A stretch of 44,332 nucleotides of DNA, taken from assembly GCF_019683595.1 (NCBI RefSeq), contig NZ_JADGHZ010000012.1, positions 1-44,332 of the forward strand, read 5' to 3'. Source of the DNA: Sphaerobacter sp. (GTDB lineage Bacteria; Chloroflexota; Chloroflexia; Thermomicrobiales; Thermomicrobiaceae). A program made the position numbers and the translations under genes. How positions within the stretch are numbered: position 1 is the stretch's first letter; each line of letters begins with the position of its first letter. Of the stretch, positions 34,315-42,645 are shown piece after piece. A model generated the notes under the pieces. The model saw only the letters and a list, made by a program, of their open reading frames with translations. It did no database searches and was not told the origin of the DNA.

Positions 34315-35697
34315 ATGGGGCGCCGCGTCGTCATTGAAGGGGGCCTGCTGGGGACCGAGGAGGGTGCCTTCAGGGCAGACCTCGTGATCGAGGGGGAGCG
34401 CATCGCCGCCATCACCCTCGATGCGTCCGACATCGACGCCGACGAGCGGATCGATGCCCGGGGGAAGCTGGTCGTCCCCGGGGGCGTCGACGTGCACACG
34501 CACTTCAAAGACCCAGGTGATCCACCGACCGAGGGGTTCTACTACGGGAGCCTGGGCGCGATCGCGGGCGGCATCACCACGGTTGTCGAGATGCCGCAGG
34601 CGACGCCGACCTCGAGCGAGGGTGCGCACATCCGGCAGAAGCGTGCGGTCGGGGAGCAGCACTCGATCGTAGACTTCGCGCTTTGGGGCGGGGCGGTCAA
34701 CCAGGATCTTGACAAGATCGACGAGATGATCGACGAGGGGATCGTCGCCCTCAAGTCGTTCATGGCGGGATCCAGCCCCAGCTTCCCGGCGGCGACCGAC
34801 GACACACTCCTCGCGGTCTTTCGGCGCGTGGCCGAGGCCGGCATCCCCTACGGGCTGCATGCGGAGAACGATGACCTGCTGGAAGCCGGTATCGCGCGCA
34901 TGAAGGCGCAGGGACGGAAGGACCCGCTGGCGCACGCGGAGTCACGGCCGCCGATCGTCGAGATCGAGGCCATCCATCGCGCAATCTTCTTCGCCGAGCA
35001 GACCGGCGGTCACGCCTACATCTGCCACTGCAGCACTGCGGGCGGCCTGGAGCTGGTCAAGGCGGCCAAGGCGCGGGGCGTGCCCGTCTCGGTCGAGACA
35101 TGCCCGCAGTACCTGGCGCTCGACGAGGACGACCTGCGCCGCCTCGGACCGTTCGGGCGCTGCGCGCCGCCGCTCCGGGCCCGCGATGAAGTCGAGGGCG
35201 TGTGGCGCTACGTCGCCGACGGCACGGTCGATGTGATCTCCTCCGACCATTGCGGCTACACCATCGAGAGCAAGGAGGCCGGCCTGGACGACATCTGGCA
35301 GGCGCCGCTCGGGCTGTCGGGCATTCAGACGATGTACCCGATCGTCCTCGACGACATGCTGCACCAGCGGGGACTGGACGTCGGCACCTTCGTCCGGCTG
35401 TCGGCGACCAATCCGGCGCGGATCTTCAGCCTGTACCCGCGTAAGGGGACGCTCCAGCCCGGCGCCGACGCAGACGTGGTGATCTACGACACCGAGCGCG
35501 AGTGGACGGTCCGGGGCGAGGAGATGCTCCACCGGAACAAGTGGACGCCCTTCGAGGGGCGCGTGGTCCGCAGCCGGGTCGTGCGGACGATCATCCGCGG
35601 ACGAACCGTGTACCAGGACGACGGGGCCCCGATGGTGACGGGCGAGCCGGGCCACGGGCGGTTCCTGCCACGTGGGTACGGGCGGATGCGGGATTAA
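34315..35697 (+). CDS. Cyclic amidohydrolase (allantoinase/hydantoinase/dihydroorotase type)
   Basis: Zinc hydrolase of cyclic amides. The 460-residue protein has a complete binuclear metal site: His61-x-His63 in DVHTHF, the carboxylated Lys147 in ALKSFMAG, His182 in GLHAEND, His238 in YICHCST and Asp311 in SSDHCGY. The sequence is closest in style to allantoinase and dihydropyrimidinase-like enzymes; no pyrimidine or purine genes are nearby to decide. ATG 34315 is chosen because of the strong GGGAGGGAGGAG just before it; the frame upstream overlaps the divergent gene. It converges with the glycosyltransferase gene with only 10 bases between them. Confidence 0.85.
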   Translation: MGRRVVIEGGLLGTEEGAFRADLVIEGERIAAITLDASDIDADERIDARGKLVVPGGVDVHTHFKDPGDPPTEGFYYGSLGAIAGGITTVVEMPQATPTSSEGAHIRQKRAVGEQHSIVDFALWGGAVNQDLDKIDEMIDEGIVALKSFMAGSSPSFPAATDDTLLAVFRRVAEAGIPYGLHAENDDLLEAGIARMKAQGRKDPLAHAESRPPIVEIEAIHRAIFFAEQTGGHAYICHCSTAGGLELVKAAKARGVPVSVETCPQYLALDEDDLRRLGPFGRCAPPLRARDEVEGVWRYVADGTVDVISSDHCGYTIESKEAGLDDIWQAPLGLSGIQTMYPIVLDDMLHQRGLDVGTFVRLSATNPARIFSLYPRKGTLQPGADADVVIYDTEREWTVRGEEMLHRNKWTPFEGRVVRSRVVRTIIRGRTVYQDDGAPMVTGEPGHGRFLPRGYGRMRD

Positions 35698-35707
35698 CCG
35701 TTGCCCG

Positions 35708-37408
35708 TTACCAGTCGTACCCGAGGAAGTCCACGACCTCGGCCGGGTCGACGCGCTCGTGCGGGTAGATCACCACGTAGCCGGGGACGACGCGCTTGTC
35801 GTAGCCGATGCCGTGGGCCTTTAGCCAGTCTTCGATCGGCAGATCAGTCTGATCGGTGGTGAAGACGTACGCCGGCCGCGGCGACGCGTGAACGCGGGCG
35901 GTCGCGGCCGGCAGCCGGTCGATGCCGTGGCCGATGGCCAGGTCGTAGTAGTCCGCCGCCGCGATCCGTTCTTCCGTGTCGAACATCAGCGGCTTTCCGG
36001 CCCAGTGGTTCATCCAGACGGCATCGACTCCGAGTTCGTCCAGTGCCGCCACCAGTTCCGTGCTCGACGGCGGCAGGTTCCGCCAGTAGGCGGACTGCCA
36101 GACCTGCTCGGGCGGTGCCGTGACATAACCCGCGAGCGACACCGCCAGGATCAGCGCGCCCAGCGCCCACCCGAGGGCACGGACCCATCGCTCCACCTGG
36201 AGAATGCCCACCGCGAGAATGATGGGGACCGCTGAAACCAGTGGGATGGCGTAGCGCCCTGTGGCGTCGAATGACTGGAACTGGAGCGCCAGGTCGCCGA
36301 AGGCGCTGAAGATGAAGCTGAGCGTGACCACGGCGCAGAAGAGGAAGAGCGCGTCGATCGGCTGACCTCGGCGCAGCGAGAGCCGGAGCCAATCGAGGAA
36401 TCCGGCGCGCCGCTGCACGATCACCGCGATGACCAGCGCCGCGATCGCCACCGCGCCCAAGAGTTTGAGCCAGTAGGGGAGCGGCGCCCAGGCATTGGCG
36501 ACACCGAGCACGCGCGGGAGGTTCACTCGGAAGAAGAACTTGGCGACGTCGACATAGTCCCCGTGCTGCCGCTCGGCGCCGATGCCGAGGAGGTGGTGGA
36601 ACGTCGTGTACTCGTGGGTTCGGGCGAACTCCAGCACCGGGGCGGCACCGACGGCGAACCCGACGACGGCAGCCGCGATCAGACCGGGCCGGATCAGGAC
36701 GCGTTTGTCGTGCAGGACGAGGATGATAGCTGCGGCTGCGACGTAGGTCGCGATCTGCCCGTGCAACCAGAAGCCGAAGCCGGCGAAGACACCCATGAGC
36801 AGGTAGCGCACCCAGCGGCGACGCGGAGGGAACACGGACGGGGGATACGCCTCGTCGATGGCCAGGAGGAGTATCAGGTTGCCCAGCGTCATCGCGTCGA
36901 GCAGTGGCCCCCAGAGCCGCGCCGTAGCCGAAAGGACGTACACCGGCGGGAGGGCGACAAAGGCAGTCGCGATGACCGCGGCGCGGCTGCCGGCCACGCG
37001 CCGGGCAAGCAGGTAGACACTCGCGGCGAAGGCGATGAACTCGATGAACGTCACCGCCTTGAACGCGGTGCGGGACATGCCAAAGATCGCGAAGAAGACC
37101 GCCCCCAGGTAGGCCTGGAGGCTTCCCATGTACGGCTGGCCGTAGAGGAAGACAGGGCGCTCCCCGTGCAGGATGTGGCGGGCCATGAGGCCGAAGGTGG
37201 CCTCGTCGCCGTCGATCATCCAGTTTGCCCGGGCCATGCTCCAGACGCGGAGGGCAATCCCGGCCAGCACGAGGCCGGCCAGGATCACGCGGCGTGTGGA
37301 GACACGAGAGATGCGACCCGCGGGCGGGGAGGGTGCGGTGACGTCCGCGGGAGGTCCGGCGGTGCCGGTAGTATCCCTCGGGTTCAGGGCGTGTGGTCCT
37401 TCCCGCAT
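35708..37408 (-). CDS. GT-C family glycosyltransferase (PMT/GT39-like)
   Basis: Integral membrane protein of 566 residues with about ten or more membrane helices after a Pro/Arg-rich cytoplasmic start (residues 1-38). The first outside loop contains the acidic motif WMIDGDEATFGLMARHILHG, typical of dolichol/polyprenyl-phosphate-sugar-using GT-C enzymes (ArnT/PMT/GT39 type), and YGQPYMGSLQAYLGAV follows as in that group. A C-terminal soluble part of about 140 residues ends in VDFLGYDW. The sugar and acceptor are unknown. ATG at 37408. It lies 31 bases downstream of the zinc protease gene on the same strand and may be co-transcribed with it. Confidence 0.82.
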   Translation of the reverse strand: MREGPHALNPRDTTGTAGPPADVTAPSPPAGRISRVSTRRVILAGLVLAGIALRVWSMARANWMIDGDEATFGLMARHILHGERPVFLYGQPYMGSLQAYLGAVFFAIFGMSRTAFKAVTFIEFIAFAASVYLLARRVAGSRAAVIATAFVALPPVYVLSATARLWGPLLDAMTLGNLILLLAIDEAYPPSVFPPRRRWVRYLLMGVFAGFGFWLHGQIATYVAAAAIILVLHDKRVLIRPGLIAAAVVGFAVGAAPVLEFARTHEYTTFHHLLGIGAERQHGDYVDVAKFFFRVNLPRVLGVANAWAPLPYWLKLLGAVAIAALVIAVIVQRRAGFLDWLRLSLRRGQPIDALFLFCAVVTLSFIFSAFGDLALQFQSFDATGRYAIPLVSAVPIILAVGILQVERWVRALGWALGALILAVSLAGYVTAPPEQVWQSAYWRNLPPSSTELVAALDELGVDAVWMNHWAGKPLMFDTEERIAAADYYDLAIGHGIDRLPAATARVHASPRPAYVFTTDQTDLPIEDWLKAHGIGYDKRVVPGYVVIYPHERVDPAEVVDFLGYDW

Positions 37409-37439
37409 GCCCCGCCCGCGGTCACGGTGTGGGGCATGG

Positions 37440-38132
37440 CTAGTCGCGGCGGTTCATGCCGCTGACGATGCTGAGCCAGTAGAGCAACTGCATCAGGGCG
37501 GCGAGGAAACCAGCAATGTAGGTCAGCGCCGCCGCGTTGAGCACCTCACGGTTCTGCTGATACTCGGTCCGGTCGGCAATGCCCATCGTCGTCAGCATCT
37601 GCAGCGCGCGGTTGCTGGCGTTGAACTCGACCGGCAACGTGACCAGGGCGAAGAGCGTCCCGGCCGCGAAAAAAGCGATACCCAACCAGGCGAGCTGGGT
37701 CAAGCCGATCACGATCCCGGCGAGGATCATGATCCAACCCAGGTTCGAGCCGATGCTCGCCGCCGGCACCAGCAGCGAGCGGATCTGAAGCGGCACGTAG
37801 CCCGACTTGTGCTGCAGGGCGTGTCCGGCCTCATGTGCGGCAATCCCGATTGCCGCGACCGAGCGACCCTGGAACACCGGCGGCGAGAGCCGCAGTACCC
37901 GCTCCCGCGGGTCGTAGTGGTCGGTGAGCTCACCCGGCACCATCTCGACCGGCACGTCGCTGAGGCCGTTCGCGTCGAGGATCGCCCGCGCCACCTCAGC
38001 GCCGCTCATGCCGCGCTGGTTGGGAACCTGGCTGTACTTGGCGAACGCTCCGCGCACCCGGGCCTGAGCGAAGAGCATCAACAAGAGCGGGGGTAAGATG
38101 AACAAGAAGTACCGTGGATCCATGTAAAACAC
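37440..38132 (-). CDS. YugP-type membrane zinc metallopeptidase
   Basis: Membrane-bound zinc peptidase family (YugP, DUF2268-like neutral zinc peptidase). The 230-residue product has an N-terminal membrane helix, the zinc motif HEAGH at residues 100-104 (AAHEAGHALQH), then two or three membrane helices and a conserved FNASNRALQML segment. The substrate is unknown. The GTG at 38132 is chosen because GAGGGT lies about 7 bases upstream of it; ATG three codons on is the alternative. Confidence 0.85.
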   Translation of the reverse strand: MFYMDPRYFLFILPPLLLMLFAQARVRGAFAKYSQVPNQRGMSGAEVARAILDANGLSDVPVEMVPGELTDHYDPRERVLRLSPPVFQGRSVAAIGIAAHEAGHALQHKSGYVPLQIRSLLVPAASIGSNLGWIMILAGIVIGLTQLAWLGIAFFAAGTLFALVTLPVEFNASNRALQMLTTMGIADRTEYQQNREVLNAAALTYIAGFLAALMQLLYWLSIVSGMNRRD

Positions 38133-38275
38133 AGCCGTACCCTCACTCTATGTCTTTCCGGCCTTTTTCACGCCGGACAACCTTGCCGAATACGCATGGT
38201 CAATCGGGTAGGTTCGGCGGGCGCACCACCCGGTGCGTGGTGGCGTCGGCTTGGGGTGGTGATCGCCTCCGATCA

Positions 38276-38284
38276 TGCTATAGT
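38276..38284 (+). promoter_or_regulatory. Extended -10 promoter of the polyprenyl synthetase gene
   Basis: TGC TATAGT (5 of 6 to TATAAT with the TGn extension), about 70 bases before the GTG start at 38353. The region is divergent from the zinc protease gene. Confidence 0.5.
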
Positions 38285-38352
38285 ATGCCCGTTGGGTGGG
38301 CCGGTGGGCAACGAAGCGGGACACGAGCTCTCATGGCGAAGGCACACCGCAG

Positions 38353-39393
38353 GTGAACGACGCGATCGCCGATGTCGAGCGGACGATGCGGCAGGTCGTC
38401 GCCGAGGCTGAAGCCGCTGCCGGCCACCGGTTCTCCGACCGTGATCTCCCCCTCTACGGTGTGCTCCGGTACCACCTGGGCTGGGCCGATCCGGACTTCC
38501 GGCCTGCGACGGCCGACGCCGGGAAACGCATCCGGCCCCTGATCTGCGTCCTGGCCTGCGCGGCCGCGGGCGGGGATCCCGAGGTGGCCGTGCCGACCGC
38601 GGCCTCGATCGAGCTACTGCACAACTTCACGCTCGTTCACGATGATGTGCAGGACGGCAGCGACCGACGTCGCCACCGTCCGACGGTCTGGGCGTTGTGG
38701 GGCGTGGGGCAGGCGATCAACGCCGGTGACGCGCTCTTCGCGCTCAGCCAGCTTCCCCTGCTGGATTCGAACGCGCGCGGCGTGCCGGCGGCGCGCGTGA
38801 TCGAGGTCGCCCGCGAGTTCAACGCTACCGTGCTGCGGATCGTCGAAGGGCAGGTGCTCGACCTGTGCTACGAGGAGCGCTGGGATATCCCAGTCGCGGC
38901 CTACCTGCACATGATCGAGGGGAAGACCGCTTCGCTGGTGGCCTTCGCAGCATGGTCGGGTGCGGTGCTGGCCGGGGCTGACGTGGAGCGGGCCGAGCGC
39001 TACCGCGCGTTCGGGCGAGCTCTGGGCCTCGGCTTCCAGATCCAGGACGACCTGCTCGGGATCTGGGGCGAAGCGGAAGTAACCGGCAAGCCGGCAGGTG
39101 ATGACATCCGCCGCCGGAAGAAGTCGTTCCCGATCCTTCTGCTGGCGTCGAAAGCCGACGCGAACGACCTGCAGCGGTTGCAGGCGATCTACGCACAGCC
39201 CGAGGTCAACGACGCCGCGGTCGAGGCCGTGCTGCGCCTGCTCGCGAAGTACGAGGTACAGACGGAGGTGCAGGTCGCGGTGGCCGACTACCACGCCGAA
39301 GCGCTGCGCCTGCTGGACGAGGCCGGCGCGACCGGTCCGGCCCGCGAGCGGCTGGCTGCGCTGGCCGAGCGGCTGGCGACCCGTCGCTTCTAA
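38353..39393 (+). CDS. Polyprenyl synthetase (geranylgeranyl/farnesyl diphosphate synthase type)
   Basis: Isoprenoid chain-elongating enzyme. The 346-residue product has the first aspartate-rich motif DDVQD at residues 97-101 (LVHDDVQDGSDRRR) and the second region FQIQDDLLGIWG (Asp232, Asp233), in which the last Asp of DDxxD is Gly, a form common in actinobacterial and Chloroflexota synthases. KTASLVAF and KKSFPILL are also in place. The product chain length cannot be read from sequence with certainty. The GTG at 38353 is chosen as family-like; a GTG at 38296 would add 19 residues and would be nearly leaderless relative to the -10 at 38279. It converges on the DUF1786 gene through a hairpin. 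Confidence 0.85.
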   Translation: MNDAIADVERTMRQVVAEAEAAAGHRFSDRDLPLYGVLRYHLGWADPDFRPATADAGKRIRPLICVLACAAAGGDPEVAVPTAASIELLHNFTLVHDDVQDGSDRRRHRPTVWALWGVGQAINAGDALFALSQLPLLDSNARGVPAARVIEVAREFNATVLRIVEGQVLDLCYEERWDIPVAAYLHMIEGKTASLVAFAAWSGAVLAGADVERAERYRAFGRALGLGFQIQDDLLGIWGEAEVTGKPAGDDIRRRKKSFPILLLASKADANDLQRLQAIYAQPEVNDAAVEAVLRLLAKYEVQTEVQVAVADYHAEALRLLDEAGATGPARERLAALAERLATRRF

Positions 39394-39398
39394 CCCCT

Positions 39399-39418
39399 CC
39401 GCACCGCGTCGGGTGCGG
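39399..39418. terminator. Hairpin between convergent genes
   Basis: CCGCACC / GGTGCGG, a 7-bp stem with a 6-base loop, 5 bases after the polyprenyl synthetase stop and 6 bases before the end of the minus-strand gene. No T tract, so a modest terminator. Confidence 0.45.
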
Positions 39419-39424
39419 CTGCGA

Positions 39425-40516
39425 CTACCGCCCGTTGGTCGCGATCAGGCTCTTTCCGGTGGGGAACCCTTCGCGGGCCAGGAGCGCCAGCAACCCCTCC
39501 ACGAGCCCATAGGAGCCCGAGAGCATCATGTCGCCGTGGGGCACCGCCTCGTAGTAGCCGAGGGAGCGGACGAGCCCTCGGTTCGGGCCGGTGATGGCGA
39601 CGAACGTGATCGGATCCATGGTCGAGTAGTCGGGGGCGAACGCCGCTCCATGACCGCCTAGCGCGACCACATCGTCGTGCGTGAGGTGCCCGCTGCGCAG
39701 GGCGTCGACCAGTTCCCGTAGATTGTCGGGCGTGACGCCCCCGGTGTGATGCTCGAACAGACCGAGGACGCGCATCCCGCGCACCGCCACGGCGAACGTG
39801 TGCAGGTTGCCGACGTTGACCAGGATCGCCCCGCCCGTCGCGGCTTCCCGCGCCACGACCGGATCGCCCAGCGTTCCGAGGACGGCCGCGGCGCCGGTGT
39901 CCATGACCGCCGCACCGGGCAACAGCTCGCGCACCGCGCGCATACGGAGCATGTAGGGCGGGGGGTCACGGTAGACCATGCTCAGCAGATCGCCGCCCCG
40001 CGAAAGCAGATCCTGCAGGAACTCGTAGCGGAACTCACGGCCGCCCGCATCCGGCGCGTAGCCGTGGTCCTGGACCGCGATAGCGAAGAGCGACGGAAGC
40101 GGGATCTCGAACCGGTCAAGGGCCGCCTCGATGGCGCCGATATCGATATCGCCCAGGCGGATGATCTCGGTGCCGGGCGGGGGCTCGTCGCGGATCTCCA
40201 CGCCCAACGCTCGGACGCGCTCCAGGTCGTTGTGCAGCGTCCGCGCTGCCTGGGGAGCGGCCGTCACCGGGAGCCCGGCGGCCAGATGCTCCTGCACCGC
40301 GGCGCTGCTGGCGCCGCCGCCCATGAGCGTGCCGGCCAGGTGGATCGGGAGGCGGCGGGCGGTGGCCCGGCGGATGCGCTCGGCGACCACCTGGGTCTGC
40401 GACGGCAGGACCAGCTTGACGCAGTTCTCCGGGGCGCGATCGCTCTCATAGACCAGGACGTCCTGCGTCCCGGCGCCGACGTCGATAGCCAGGATCCGGA
40501 TCGGCTCAGCCAGCAT
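39425..40516 (-). CDS. DUF1786 family protein
   Basis: Member of the DUF1786 family (sometimes named putative pyruvate formate-lyase activating enzyme without proof; there is no radical-SAM CxxxCxxC motif here). The 363-residue product begins with an ASKHA-like phosphate-binding strand (IRILAIDVGAGTQDVLVYES) and has a second one, GGAILVNVGNLHTFAVAVRG, which suggests an actin-like ATPase fold. Further conserved segments are LMGGGASSAAVQEHL and VALGGHGAAF. The ATG at 40516 is preferred since GGAGAG lies about 9 bases upstream; an ATG at 40552 would add 12 residues but has no clear ribosome site. Same strand as the metallophosphoesterase gene upstream. Confidence 0.75.
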   Translation of the reverse strand: MLAEPIRILAIDVGAGTQDVLVYESDRAPENCVKLVLPSQTQVVAERIRRATARRLPIHLAGTLMGGGASSAAVQEHLAAGLPVTAAPQAARTLHNDLERVRALGVEIRDEPPPGTEIIRLGDIDIGAIEAALDRFEIPLPSLFAIAVQDHGYAPDAGGREFRYEFLQDLLSRGGDLLSMVYRDPPPYMLRMRAVRELLPGAAVMDTGAAAVLGTLGDPVVAREAATGGAILVNVGNLHTFAVAVRGMRVLGLFEHHTGGVTPDNLRELVDALRSGHLTHDDVVALGGHGAAFAPDYSTMDPITFVAITGPNRGLVRSLGYYEAVPHGDMMLSGSYGLVEGLLALLAREGFPTGKSLIATNGR

Positions 40517-40578
40517 TCCCGACCGCTCTCCGCTTTCCGTTTGGTCTGCCATCCCGCGAGATTATGCCAGCGACGGCG

Positions 40579-41526
40579 CTATCGGAGCCAACGGACGTAG
40601 CGGCGCACGTCGTCGCAGGGCGCGTCCGGATCGGCCGGCGTCGCCGTGAAGTGGAGGATGACGGCCTCCGGAGGCGACATAAATCGCATTCGCCAGCGGG
40701 TGACGCCGAGCCCATTGGTGACGTACAACAGCGAGCCCCGGACCCAGTGGAATCCCCGCTGGAGTGGTGAGTGGGGCCGCCGGTACAGGCCATCCAGGTA
40801 GAAGGAGATATCGAGCGGCGTCAGCGTGGTGAACGGCGAGAGGCGCACCTGCCCACCGTGGGTGTGGCCGGTGAGGACCACTCCCGCCGCGCCCGGCGGG
40901 AGCAGCGGCGCGATCGACGGCGCGTGAGCCAGCAGCACCAGCGGGCGTGATCGGGTGGCACCACCCAATGCCTTGTCGAGGTCGGCCAACTCCAGATAGG
41001 GGTCGTCTACGCCGGCAATGACCACGTCCTGGCCGCGCAGTCGGATGCTGGTCGACGCGTTGCGCAGGACGCACACACCCTGGCGCTCAAGGAGCGCGGC
41101 GATGGCCTCGCTGTTTGCCGGGCCTCCCTTGAAGTCATGGTTGCCGAGGACGGCGAAGGTCGGCGCGGGCCATTCGGCAAGTGGGGCTGCCGACTCCCCG
41201 TCGCTCTGCCAGCGCGCGTGGTCGAAGTAGTCGCCGCCCAGGAGGATCAGGTCCGGGCGCTCCCGGTCGATGGCAGCCCGCGCGGCGCGCGCCACCCGCT
41301 CGTTGCCGGGCGCTCCTCCGAGGTGGAAATCGCTCAAGAACGCGGCGCGGAGTCCCTCCAGCCCCTCCGGCAGGTCCGGCACGGTGACCGCGACGTGCCG
41401 GACGCGCAGCCGACGGGGCTCGATGAAGATCGCGTAGAGGAGCGCGGCCGCTCCGAGGCCACCTAGCGCGCTCAGGGCGATGCCGGAGCGCCGCAGGGCA
41501 CGCCGGGAGACGCGGTCGTGCGGCAT
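40579..41526 (-). CDS. YkuE/YaeI-type metallophosphoesterase
   Basis: Calcineurin-like phosphoesterase, membrane-anchored. The 315-residue protein starts with a basic twin-arginine-like segment (SRRALRRSGIALSALG) and a membrane helix (about 14-34), then the complete set of metal motifs: FLSDFHLGG, GGDYFD, LGNHDF, LLAHAPS and LTGHTHGGQ. YkuE/YaeI relatives act on lipids such as UDP-diacylglucosamine or cell-envelope phosphoesters; the substrate here is not known. The ATG at 41526 is chosen because GGGAGGG is about 8 bases upstream; the frame continues upstream without support. Confidence 0.85.
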   Translation of the reverse strand: MPHDRVSRRALRRSGIALSALGGLGAAALLYAIFIEPRRLRVRHVAVTVPDLPEGLEGLRAAFLSDFHLGGAPGNERVARAARAAIDRERPDLILLGGDYFDHARWQSDGESAAPLAEWPAPTFAVLGNHDFKGGPANSEAIAALLERQGVCVLRNASTSIRLRGQDVVIAGVDDPYLELADLDKALGGATRSRPLVLLAHAPSIAPLLPPGAAGVVLTGHTHGGQVRLSPFTTLTPLDISFYLDGLYRRPHSPLQRGFHWVRGSLLYVTNGLGVTRWRMRFMSPPEAVILHFTATPADPDAPCDDVRRYVRWLR

Positions 41527-41854
41527 GGATTGGACCCTCCCATCAACGGAATGCCGCGGCGGTGTACCCGTCCGCGTGCACCCCGACATCTTGCGACAGG
41601 GCGCGGTACCTCGGCAAGGTGCGCGGGACGCCCGTCACCCTGAGCAGCGTCGATTTGCGTATACTTGAACCAGGCGACCACCGCTGCCGAACGCGGTCCG
41701 ATCTCCGGCGAGTGACGGCTCGCGGCCGGGCCAGGGGGCGGCGCCCGTCCAGCATGATACGCCGGGTCGGTGTGATCGATCCGTGCCGAGCGACCTCCGG
41801 CTCCATCGACACCCTTCCGGCAGTGACGTCCAGGCGAAACGGCGGTGAGAATCT
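41527..41854. other. Divergent intergenic region
   Basis: About 330 bases between the divergent metallophosphoesterase and dtxR-family genes. It shows no credible gene. TATACT at 41660-41665 could be a -10 for the plus strand, but no good -35 and no clear operator palindrome was found. Confidence 0.4.
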
Positions 41855-42532
41855 GTGCGGCGACGTGACGATACCATCACCCACGCCATGGAGGACTACC
41901 TTAAGACCATCTACAGCCTCCAGGCCGAAACCGAGGTCGTGACGACGCAGCAAATCGCTGAACGGCTCAACGTGCAGAGCCCGTCGGTGACCAACATGAT
42001 CAAGCGCCTGGCGGAGCTGAACCTGGTGGAGCACACCCCGTACCGTGGCGTGGTCCTGACCCCGAGCGGCAAGAAGGCCGCCCTGGAAGTCTTGCGCCAC
42101 CACCGGCTCCTGGAGTTGTACCTCGCTGAGGCGCTCGGGTACTCCTGGGATGAGGTGCACGAGGAGGCCGACCGGCTGGAGCACAGCATCTCGGAGGAGT
42201 TGGAGGCACGCATCGACCGGGCGCTCGGTTATCCGACGACCGACCCACACGGGCATCCCATCCCCACTCCGGAGGGCGAAATCGAACAATCCGCCGATGT
42301 CCACCTCGGTGAGTTGGAAGTGGGAGAGGTGGCCGTCGTCAACCGGGTGTGCGATCGCGACCCGGAGAAGCTCCGCTACCTGGGCGCCCTCGGGCTGTAC
42401 CCCGCGGCCGAGGTCGAGGTTCTGGAGCGCTACCCGTTTGACGGCCCGATCCGCATTTCGCTCGGGGGCACCGAGCACATCCTCGGCCGGGAGCTGGCGC
42501 AGTCGGTTCACGTCACGCGGTCCCGTCGGTGA
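41855..42532 (+). CDS. DtxR/MntR-family metal-dependent repressor
   Basis: Iron- or manganese-dependent transcription regulator. The 225-residue product has the N-terminal winged helix (HAMEDYLKTIY, then TTQQIAERLNVQSPSVTNMI as recognition part), the dimerisation and metal domain with HHRLLELYL and WDEVHEEADRLEHSISEELE, and a C-terminal SH3/FeoA-like domain (about 150-225). At the position of the key Cys of DtxR/IdeR (EACRWEH) it has Asp (EADRLEH), a feature more like manganese-responsive or archaeal members. GTG 41855 is chosen for the GGTGAGA site upstream and because the family motif THAMEDYL is then included; ATG 41888 is an alternative. Confidence 0.87.
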   Translation: MRRRDDTITHAMEDYLKTIYSLQAETEVVTTQQIAERLNVQSPSVTNMIKRLAELNLVEHTPYRGVVLTPSGKKAALEVLRHHRLLELYLAEALGYSWDEVHEEADRLEHSISEELEARIDRALGYPTTDPHGHPIPTPEGEIEQSADVHLGELEVGEVAVVNRVCDRDPEKLRYLGALGLYPAAEVEVLERYPFDGPIRISLGGTEHILGRELAQSVHVTRSRR

Positions 42533-42590
42533 CGGACCGGCCCGCCGCCTGGACTCCCCGCTCGCCGGGCTCGCCCGTCCGCCTCTCGCC

Positions 42591-42613
42591 TGGTATCATC
42601 GTTCATGTGAACG
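42591..42613 (+). promoter_or_regulatory. Extended -10 and palindrome upstream of recJ
   Basis: TGG TATCAT (42591-42599) is an extended -10. It is directly followed by the palindrome CGTTCA TG TGAACG (42600-42613), which would cover the transcription start and could be an operator. A GTG at 42607 in the recJ frame would make a nearly leaderless message. Confidence 0.4.
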
Positions 42614-42645
42614 TACACCCGCGGGATAGAGATTGCGGCGGAGCC

